A stretch of DNA of 12,334 bases from Actinomycetota bacterium (GTDB taxonomy: Bacteria; Actinomycetota; Acidimicrobiia; Spongiisociales; ZC4RG35): positions 1 to 12,334 of the forward strand of contig JAKEHF010000072.1 of assembly GCA_022615295.1 (NCBI GenBank). Reading direction: 5' to 3'. Positions within the stretch are counted from its first letter, which is position 1; each line of letters opens with the position of its first letter. Below, piece by piece: positions 7,499 through 12,334 of the stretch. The notes beneath the pieces are model-generated. The model was given only the letters and a program-made list of their open reading frames with translations, had not been told where the DNA came from and did no database searches. Made by a program: the position numbers and the translations under genes.

Positions 7499-7944
7499 TC
7501 GAGGGTCGCCCTCAGCCTCTACATCCTGGCCTTCTGGTCGGTCGACCTCACCGACACGGTGAGCATCCAGCGACCCATCGGCGGGATTCTCGCCTTCCTC
7601 GCCATGGTGTGGGTTTTCGTCTGGGCGGTCAGGGCCCGGGCCGGCAAGGGCTACGACGTGGCACAGCTCGGTGTCGTCCTCTCCCTCGCCTTCCTGGTGA
7701 TCGGGGCGGTGCTCGGGGTCCTCCTCGGGCTTCAACTCGCCGAGGTCGAGATCGTGGCCCCGGAGAATACGAACCGTCTCGCCGAGTCCCATCCCGGCGC
7801 TTGTGGTCGGTGTGATCGGGTTCGTGGTTGGTCTCGTCCTCGAGAACGAGGTGTTGAAAGCGAGTCTTCACCCCGATCCTCGGCGTCGCCCTGCTCTATG
7901 GGATCGCCACCTATCTGACGGGGCAGGAACGCACTGCGGCCTGA
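7499..7944 (+). pseudogene. Small multi-helix membrane protein, two frameshifts
   Basis: Joining three reading frames gives one coherent membrane protein of about 145 aa. Frame one has hydrophobic stretches around VALSLYILAFW, IGGILAFLAMVWVFVWAV and LGVVLSLAFLVIGAVLGVLL, then loses sense after NRLAES. Dropping one C of the CCC at 7788-7790 restores SIPALVVGVIGFVVGLVLE. Dropping one A of the AAA at 7857-7859 then restores LKRVFTPILGVALLYGIATY, ending at the TGA 7942-7944. Both disruptions are one-base gains in short homopolymers. No usable start lies just upstream: the first in-frame ATG (7394) is deep in the opposite-strand acyl-CoA dehydrogenase, so the 5' end is also unclear. I do not recognise the family. 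It is either a recent pseudogene or an assembly error. It fills most of the gap between the divergent genes at 7461 and 7975. Confidence 0.6.
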
Positions 7945-7972
7945 GCCGGCGGGGACGGTTACCCTCGCCGGC
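7945..7972 (+). other. GC-rich hairpin between the broken gene and the crotonase start
   Basis: GCCGGCG at 7945-7951 pairs with CGCCGGC at 7966-7972. GGG (7952-7954) can pair with CCC (7962-7964), leaving T7965 bulged and a loop of about seven bases. It begins directly after the TGA at 7944 and ends 2 bases before the GTG at 7975. It could end transcripts of the membrane gene or hide the crotonase start; there is no T-run for a standard terminator. Confidence 0.45.
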
Positions 7973-7974
7973 GA

Positions 7975-8802
7975 GTGAGCCCTCATCGCGCCTCAGCCGG
8001 CTTCACCGAGTCATGGGAGCACTTCGGATTCGTGGTCGACGACGGTGTGGCCACCGTCATCTTCAACCGGCCCGACCGGCTCAACGCCCTCACCTTCGAG
8101 GTCTACGCCGATCTTCGTGACTTGCTCGCCGAGATCGAGCACCGGGATGACGTGAGGGTCCTCGTGATCACCGGCGAGGGGAGAGGGTTCTGCTCTGGCG
8201 GCGACGTCGACGAGATAATCGGAGCGCTCCTCCAGTCAGGCACCAAAGGTCTTCTCGAGTTCACCAGGATGACCGGGGCGGTCGTCGAGAGGATGCGCCG
8301 CCTCCCCATTCCGATAGTCGCCGGGGTCAACGGGACCGCCGCCGGCGCCGGTGCGGTGATCGCTCTCGCCGCGGACCTCAGGATCCTCGCCGAGTCCGCC
8401 ACGTTCCATTTTCTCTTCACCAAGGTCGGCCTCGCCGGGGCGGACATGGGGTCCGCGTATCTCCTCCCCAGAGTCGTCGGCCTGGGCCGGGCCACCGAGA
8501 TCCTGCTCCTCGGCGACAAGGTGGAGGCGGCGGAGGCGGTGGCAATCGGTCTCGCCTCGAGGGTCGTGCCCGATGCGGTGCTACCCGAGACGACCCTGGA
8601 GCTGAGCAGAAAGCTCGCCGACGGCCCCACTCTCGCCTACTCGGCGACGAAACTCCTCCTCTCCCGCGAGCTGGACATGGATCTGAGCTCGGCGATCGAG
8701 CTGGAGGCGTTCACCCAGGCCCTCCTCATGACCTCTGACGACCACGCCGAGTTCTACGCGGCCTTCACCCGGAAACGACCCCCGCAGTGGAGGGGCCGAT
8801 GA
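7975..8802 (+). CDS. Enoyl-CoA hydratase/isomerase (crotonase) family protein
   Basis: Crotonase-fold enzymes hydrate, isomerise or hydrolyse CoA thioesters. The 275-aa protein has VATVIFNRPDRLNALT (25-40), the first oxyanion-hole segment GFCSGGDVDE (71-80) and the second, NGTAAGAGAVIALAADLRI (119-137). Both glutamates of classical hydratases (E144 and E164 in rat) appear replaced: V128 stands at the first site, and the second falls near K150-V151. D157 in KVGLAGADMGSAYLLPRVVG sits where PaaG-type isomerases carry a catalytic aspartate. From memory, this KVGLAG-DMG pattern occurs in crotonases encoded beside 2-aminobenzoyl-CoA monooxygenase/reductase and RidA genes. The GTG start keeps the normal N-terminal strand. 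No Shine-Dalgarno is visible, and a TACCCT hexamer lies 9 bases upstream. The stop overlaps the ridA-like start (ATGA). Confidence 0.9.
   Translation: MSPHRASAGFTESWEHFGFVVDDGVATVIFNRPDRLNALTFEVYADLRDLLAEIEHRDDVRVLVITGEGRGFCSGGDVDEIIGALLQSGTKGLLEFTRMTGAVVERMRRLPIPIVAGVNGTAAGAGAVIALAADLRILAESATFHFLFTKVGLAGADMGSAYLLPRVVGLGRATEILLLGDKVEAAEAVAIGLASRVVPDAVLPETTLELSRKLADGPTLAYSATKLLLSRELDMDLSSAIELEAFTQALLMTSDDHAEFYAAFTRKRPPQWRGR
8789..8795 (+). promoter_or_regulatory. Ribosome binding site that fixes the RidA start
   Basis: GGAGGGG lies inside the end of the crotonase gene, with its GGAGG core 5 bases before the ATG at 8799. It favours that ATG over the in-frame GTG at 8787 and supports translational coupling. 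Confidence 0.75.
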
Positions 8803-9206
8803 GCCGCCACAGTCTCTTCGACCCCGAAGGGCTCCCCCCGGCGACCGGGTTCTCTTACGGGGCCCTGTCAACCGGCGGCCGTCTGCTCCATATCGCCGGG
8901 ATGACCGGTCTCGCCTCTGACGGGTCCCTCGCCGAGACGATCGTCGAGCAGTTCACAGTGGCCAGCCGGGGTGTCGCCAGGGTCATCACCGAGGCGGGCG
9001 GTGCGCCGGGAGACCTGGTTTCCCTCACGATCTACACCACAGACGTCGACCTCTATGTCGCCAGTCTGGAGCCGATCGGCGTGGCCTATCGGGAGGTGTT
9101 CGGGAGGCACTTCCCACCGATGGCCCTCATAGGTGTCGCCCGTCTCTTCGACCCGAGGGCGCTCGTCGAGCTGGTGGGTGTCGCCGTTGTCCCGGATCAG
9201 GTATAG
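8799..9206 (+). CDS. RidA family (Rid/YjgF) protein, probable enamine/imine deaminase
   Basis: RidA-family trimers hydrolyse reactive enamines and imines to ketones and ammonia; some members are catabolic deaminases encoded beside their pathway. This 135-aa protein has the usual length. It includes HIAGMTGLASDGSL (31-44), the family dimer/trimer segment AYREVFGRHFPPMALIGVARL (97-117), and R115 in VARL at the position of the imine-binding arginine (R105 of E. coli RidA). The following LVELVGVAVV strand lacks the canonical EIEAIA glutamates, so this is not the archetypal RidA subgroup. The ATG overlaps the crotonase stop by four bases. Pairing with crotonase suggests it removes nitrogen from an enamine-CoA intermediate, which suits opening of a 2-amino ring, but this is inference. 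Confidence 0.9.
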   Translation: MSRHSLFDPEGLPPATGFSYGALSTGGRLLHIAGMTGLASDGSLAETIVEQFTVASRGVARVITEAGGAPGDLVSLTIYTTDVDLYVASLEPIGVAYREVFGRHFPPMALIGVARLFDPRALVELVGVAVVPDQV

Positions 9207-9223
9207 GACCTGACCACCGGACC

Positions 9224-10000
9224 TCAGTCGTCGAGGATGACGACGGTTTCCTCGTAGCGTCTCACCCTGCCTGCCCGGGAGCGGGCGAGTATCAGGGCGT
9301 CGAGAGCCTGCTGCTTTGTCTCCAGGCTCGACCTCGATCTCAGCATGGTCAGGTCGGCATCGAGCCGAAGCACCCTCTCGGGGACCAGGAACCTGGTGAT
9401 CCCGGCGGGGAGGAGGTCCCGGCTGAGCGCCGCCTTCATCACATGCTCCACCTGGAGACGAGGGAACTCGACGATCGCCGACCAGTCGGGAAAGCGGGTG
9501 GTCACCACATCGGGGTCGGGATCGATGATCCGGCTCACCCGCCATCTGCCGATATACCCGTCGACCAGGGTGGAGAGGACCGTGTTGGGGCTGAGACCCT
9601 CACCCAGGACGGTCACCGGGGTGCCTGCGGCGGGGTTCACCCTTGGCGTGTCGTCGCCATGGGTGAGGATCAGGCCGGGCCGGGTGGCGATGCGGTCCAT
9701 GACCGTGGTGGGGCGCCCGCCCCTCACCACGTGGTGCCATGTCTCCAGGGTCACCGCAGCGCCGTCGACGACCTGCACCACGGCATGTCTGACGCCGAGA
9801 CGTCGCAGCGCCTCGGTGCGGGTGGCCCCGTCGAGCACCACGAGGGCATCGTCCTCGGTCTCCACACAGATCACCGGGTTGCGCTGGGTGCCCTCGGCTT
9901 CGATACGGTCGGCGAGCCGCTCCACGCTCAGCGGGTCGTACTCCTCGTGGGGGAGGATCCTCTCCAATAGGACGACATGGAGCGGGGGGACCAGGGACAT
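9224..10000 (-). CDS. ParB/SbnI-fold protein, possible free-serine kinase relative
   Basis: The 258-aa protein begins with a ParB/sulfiredoxin-like domain: ILPHEEYDPLSVERLADRIE (15-34), then GTQRNPVICV and VVLDGATRTEALRRLG (54-69). This arrangement resembles SbnI and the archaeal serine kinase SerK, where a glutamate in the HEE region acts as catalytic base (E19 or E20 here) and the DGATR loop binds phosphate. There is no ParB helix-turn-helix segment, so chromosome partitioning is unlikely. The rest (about 90-258) shows no motif I recognise. I prefer the ATG at 10000 because a promoter with 17-base spacing ends 6 bases before it. A GTG at 10036 would add 12 residues but overlaps that promoter. 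It lies 77 bases downstream of the kynureninase-like gene and converges on RidA with a 17-base gap. Fold confidence is good, function low. Confidence 0.7.
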   Translation of the reverse strand: MSLVPPLHVVLLERILPHEEYDPLSVERLADRIEAEGTQRNPVICVETEDDALVVLDGATRTEALRRLGVRHAVVQVVDGAAVTLETWHHVVRGGRPTTVMDRIATRPGLILTHGDDTPRVNPAAGTPVTVLGEGLSPNTVLSTLVDGYIGRWRVSRIIDPDPDVVTTRFPDWSAIVEFPRLQVEHVMKAALSRDLLPAGITRFLVPERVLRLDADLTMLRSRSSLETKQQALDALILARSRAGRVRRYEETVVILDD

Positions 10001-10006
10001 CGGCCC

Positions 10007-10035
10007 ATTATCGACGTTCGTGGCGGAGTTATCCA
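10007..10035 (-). promoter_or_regulatory. Promoter of the ParB/SbnI-like gene, leaderless
   Basis: On the minus strand a -35-like TGGATA (10030-10035, 4 of 6 against TTGACA) and a -10-like GATAAT (10007-10012, 5 of 6 against TATAAT) are exactly 17 bases apart. The -10 ends 6 bases before the ATG at 10000, so transcription would start at or next to the start codon. Confidence 0.55.
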
Positions 10036-10037
10036 CA
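10029..10037 (+). promoter_or_regulatory. Consensus DnaA box over the -35 element
   Basis: TTATCCACA is a perfect DnaA box and covers the whole -35 hexamer of the promoter above. I saw no second box nearby, so it is not an origin; DnaA control of the promoter or chance are both possible. Confidence 0.4.
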
Positions 10038-10077
10038 GCACAGCCCTGACCTGGGGCGTCGCCTGTGACGTCGGCTC

Positions 10078-11208
10078 TCAGACGACGGCGCCGAGCACGT
10101 CGAGAAGACGGTCGACGTCATCGGAGTCGTGATAGATGCCGAATCCGATGCGAAGCCGGTCCCGACGGTGGTCGGTGATCACCCCGGCGTCGTGCAGGCT
10201 CTGGTAGATCCTCGGCGCGTCGGGGGTCTCAAAGGTGAGGAAGTTCCCGCGGCGAAGCGGTTGGGGCGGGTGGAGGACGCCCGGAGCGACATCCGAGTCG
10301 AGAAACCGGTGCTGCAGGTCTTTGACGTGATCGCTGATTACTTGTGGCGTAATTCCTTGCGACTCCAGCCAGGAGAGCACCGCCTCCATCCGGTACAGAC
10401 CCGTGGGGTCGAAGGTGGCGCCGGCGAATCGAGACCCGTCCCCGGCGTAGACGACGCTGTCACCGACCCCGGTCTCGAGCTGTCCGAAACCGGCGTACCA
10501 CCCGGTATCGACCGGGCGTGGCCCGTAGCCGGCGGGGCAGTGCATGAAGCAGACTCCCTCCCCACTCATGGCGTACTTGTAGCCACCGGCGATGAAGAAG
10601 ACCCGGTCCTGGATCGCTCCCAAGTCGACGGGCATGGCCATGAACGCGTGGTATCCGTCGAGGACCACCAGACTCGTCTGCTCGGAGACCGCCGATACCA
10701 GACGGTCCACCGCGTCGACGACGTATCCCGAGTCGTAGAAGACCGTGCTCAGGTAGACGAGGTCGTGGACCCCGGCACGCAACTCCTTGGTGAACCTCTC
10801 GACGAAGCTGTCGTAGGGCATGGTGGGCACCCGGTCGACGATCGCCAGACCCTCCTCCTCCCATCGCCGTGACTGGCGTGTGAACGAGTGAAACTCAGCG
10901 TCGGTACTGAGCACACGCACCGGTGGCTCGATGCAGGAGAACAATCTCACTAGGAGCTCGTGTGTGTTTGGGGCAAAGACCAGGGTGTCGGTGCCCTCGA
11001 TGCCGAGGAGGTCCCCAATCCGCCTCCGCAGCGAGGGCATCAGCCGGCCAAAGACGACTTCCCACTTGTCGTCCATGAGCTCAGCCGCATCCAGCCACGC
11101 CTGCTGGTGCGCCTCGTAGCTGACGTCGGGCCAGGGGTGGTGGGAGTGGGCGGCGAAGTGGAGCCGGTCCGGTCGGGAACCGAGGAACCGACTGAATCCC
11201 CGCTTCAT
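10078..11208 (-). CDS. Kynureninase-like PLP enzyme (class V aminotransferase fold)
   Basis: Kynureninase cleaves kynurenine to anthranilate and alanine. The 376-aa protein is a fold-type I, class V PLP enzyme. It has the phosphate-side NTHELL (81-86), the PLP-ring aspartate in VLDGYHAF (182-189, D184), and the Schiff-base lysine K211 in GGYKYAMSGEG, close to the kynureninase GYKY pattern. It is shorter than typical kynureninases (about 410-460 aa) and opens with LHFAAHSHHPWPDV (16-29) instead of the usual N-terminal signature, so it is divergent. Its ATG overlaps the tryptophan dioxygenase stop (11205-11208), which strongly supports a role in kynurenine metabolism. Other class V activities such as desulfurase or epimerase are possible but less likely here. 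Confidence 0.75.
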   Translation of the reverse strand: MKRGFSRFLGSRPDRLHFAAHSHHPWPDVSYEAHQQAWLDAAELMDDKWEVVFGRLMPSLRRRIGDLLGIEGTDTLVFAPNTHELLVRLFSCIEPPVRVLSTDAEFHSFTRQSRRWEEEGLAIVDRVPTMPYDSFVERFTKELRAGVHDLVYLSTVFYDSGYVVDAVDRLVSAVSEQTSLVVLDGYHAFMAMPVDLGAIQDRVFFIAGGYKYAMSGEGVCFMHCPAGYGPRPVDTGWYAGFGQLETGVGDSVVYAGDGSRFAGATFDPTGLYRMEAVLSWLESQGITPQVISDHVKDLQHRFLDSDVAPGVLHPPQPLRRGNFLTFETPDAPRIYQSLHDAGVITDHRRDRLRIGFGIYHDSDDVDRLLDVLGAVV

Positions 11209-12287
11209 CCCTGGTATCTGAAACGCATCGACTCGACGATCGACTCGGGCAGCTCGGGACGATCGGCGCGGGGGACGAGGAAGGTCGAGAGGTTGTAGAG
11301 GTCGCCGAAGATCCGGCTCCGCTCCGCCGACCGCTCGAGATACTTGGCGCCGGCCGACCCACCGGTGCCTATACGACGTCCGATCATGCGCAGGGCCATC
11401 TGAGCGTGGCGATAACGCCAGGTGGTGAAACCCTCGTCGATGTCCATGAGGAGCTCGAGCAGATGGAACGGCTCCTGGAGGGCCGGCTCGTCCCGATACA
11501 GCGTTATGAAGAGGGCCGCCTGAAAGGCGCGATGGCTCATCCGGAGACGCCCGGAGTCGACCTCGAGTCGGTGTCGCTCGGAGTCGAAGATCGCCTCGTA
11601 TTGCCTGATCACCGACTCGAAATCCTCGAGCTGGGCCTCCCGCTCCGTCTCGGTGAGCAGGGGGTTGGCACGGACCACCTCACGGTCGGCGGCGATCCTC
11701 CGGTGCACCGCCTCCCTGTAGGAGGACCAGAAGTCGAAGTCACCCTGATCGAGAAATGGGGTCCGCTCCAGCCAGCCCTCCACCAGCTCGAAGAGGGAGG
11801 GCTCCTGCTCGACCGTCTCGACGGCGGAGCGGTCCTCGTCGCTGAATCGCTCGGTGTAGACCGCCCCGGCCAGCTTGAGACGGTCGGAGCGACGCAGACC
11901 CAGCTTGTTCTCCACGATGCGGAACTGAGCGGATTGGAACCCGGAGGCGGGGAACAGGTAGTCCCTGAAGTCGAGGAAGTCGAGCGGGGTCATCGTCTCC
12001 AACACCGCCACCTGGTCGATGAGGATGGTCTGGATCTCGGCGATACGACGTAGACGGTTGATCACGGTCCTCGTGTCCCGTTCGTCGAGGGTAGGTTTGG
12101 AGAACAGCTCGAGGATCGAGTCGAGCTCCCAGATCACCTGCTTGAACCAGAGCTCATAGGCCTGATGGACGACGATGAACAGCATCTCGTCGTGGACCGG
12201 GGTCCCGTGACGGGCGCTCTCCAGATGCTGGGTGTCGAGTAGCGTGTCGAGCCTGAGATAGTCGGCGTAGTAGAGGGGGGCCGTCAT
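11205..12287 (-). CDS. kynA: Tryptophan 2,3-dioxygenase
   Basis: This heme enzyme inserts O2 into L-tryptophan to give N-formylkynurenine, the entry step of the kynurenine pathway. The 360-aa protein has the family landmarks. HDEMLFIVVHQAYELWFKQ (32-50) includes H41 at the position of the substrate-contacting distal H55 of Xanthomonas TDO. FPASGFQSAQFRIVENKLG (112-130) includes R123 at the position of R117, which binds the tryptophan carboxylate. WRYRHAQMALRMIGRRIGTGG (290-310) has H294 as the proximal heme ligand. It is longer than bacterial enzymes of about 280-300 aa, with an inserted charged segment around 135-240. The start is an ATG with no Shine-Dalgarno, a few bases after a TAGCTT hexamer. 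It heads the operon with the kynureninase-like gene. Confidence 0.96.
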   Translation of the reverse strand: MTAPLYYADYLRLDTLLDTQHLESARHGTPVHDEMLFIVVHQAYELWFKQVIWELDSILELFSKPTLDERDTRTVINRLRRIAEIQTILIDQVAVLETMTPLDFLDFRDYLFPASGFQSAQFRIVENKLGLRRSDRLKLAGAVYTERFSDEDRSAVETVEQEPSLFELVEGWLERTPFLDQGDFDFWSSYREAVHRRIAADREVVRANPLLTETEREAQLEDFESVIRQYEAIFDSERHRLEVDSGRLRMSHRAFQAALFITLYRDEPALQEPFHLLELLMDIDEGFTTWRYRHAQMALRMIGRRIGTGGSAGAKYLERSAERSRIFGDLYNLSTFLVPRADRPELPESIVESMRFRYQG

Positions 12288-12295
12288 CGGGGTGA

Positions 12296-12301
12296 AAGCT
12301 A
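12296..12301 (-). promoter_or_regulatory. Possible -10 hexamer upstream of kynA
   Basis: TAGCTT fits TAnnnT and lies 8 bases before the kynA ATG, similar to the leaderless arrangements at 7461 and 10000. No -35 is recognisable in the remaining 33 bases to the window edge. Confidence 0.35.
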
Positions 12302-12334
12302 GCCATCACGGGATTGCGGCTCTACCCCGCACCA

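Noticed and set aside
9207..9223. Terminator between RidA and the ParB/SbnI-like gene
   Set aside because: The 17-base gap has no convincing stem-loop or T-run.
10029..10037. Replication origin near the DnaA box and ParB-like gene
   Set aside because: Only one DnaA box, no AT-rich unwinding region, no dnaA, dnaN or parA, and the ParB-like protein lacks the partition-type DNA-binding segment.

Overview
The window is dense, high-GC bacterial DNA with GTG starts, 4-base ATGA stop/start overlaps and several TAnnnT -10-like hexamers only 6-8 bases before start codons, which suggests leaderless transcripts. This fits a high-GC actinobacterium. An Acidimicrobiia-type lineage is my guess; there is no rRNA or marker gene here to confirm it. 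I see no tRNA, rRNA, CRISPR array or transposase gene.

Left part (1-2047, + strand): the 3' end of a VanY/M15-type D,D-carboxypeptidase-like gene, then a Tat-exported amidohydrolase of unknown substrate. Next, on the minus strand (5805 to 2053), is a tight three-gene operon: hutH (histidine ammonia-lyase), hutI (imidazolonepropionase) and a winged-helix SAM methyltransferase. Urocanase (hutU) and the last hut step are not in the window.

Middle (5823-6358): a small YccU-type CoA-binding gene on the + strand lies precisely between two 52-bp inverted repeats (46/52 identical, the outer 25 bp identical). The cassette sits between the ends of two minus-strand genes and is the most unexplained structure in the window. 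To its right are a minus-strand acyl-CoA dehydrogenase gene and a + strand membrane-protein gene broken by two apparent one-base insertions. After these come an enoyl-CoA hydratase-family gene and a RidA gene, translationally coupled.

Right part (12287 to 9224, minus strand): tryptophan 2,3-dioxygenase (kynA), a divergent kynureninase-like PLP enzyme coupled to it, and a ParB/SbnI-fold protein with its own promoter, overlapped by a consensus DnaA box. Together the genes describe amino-acid catabolism. Tryptophan would go to kynurenine and anthranilate, and the acyl-CoA dehydrogenase, crotonase and RidA could process the CoA-linked products of anthranilate ring opening. Histidine would go through urocanate and imidazolonepropionate. 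Formamidase, aminobenzoate-CoA ligase and the ring-attacking flavoenzyme are absent, so a complete route is inference.
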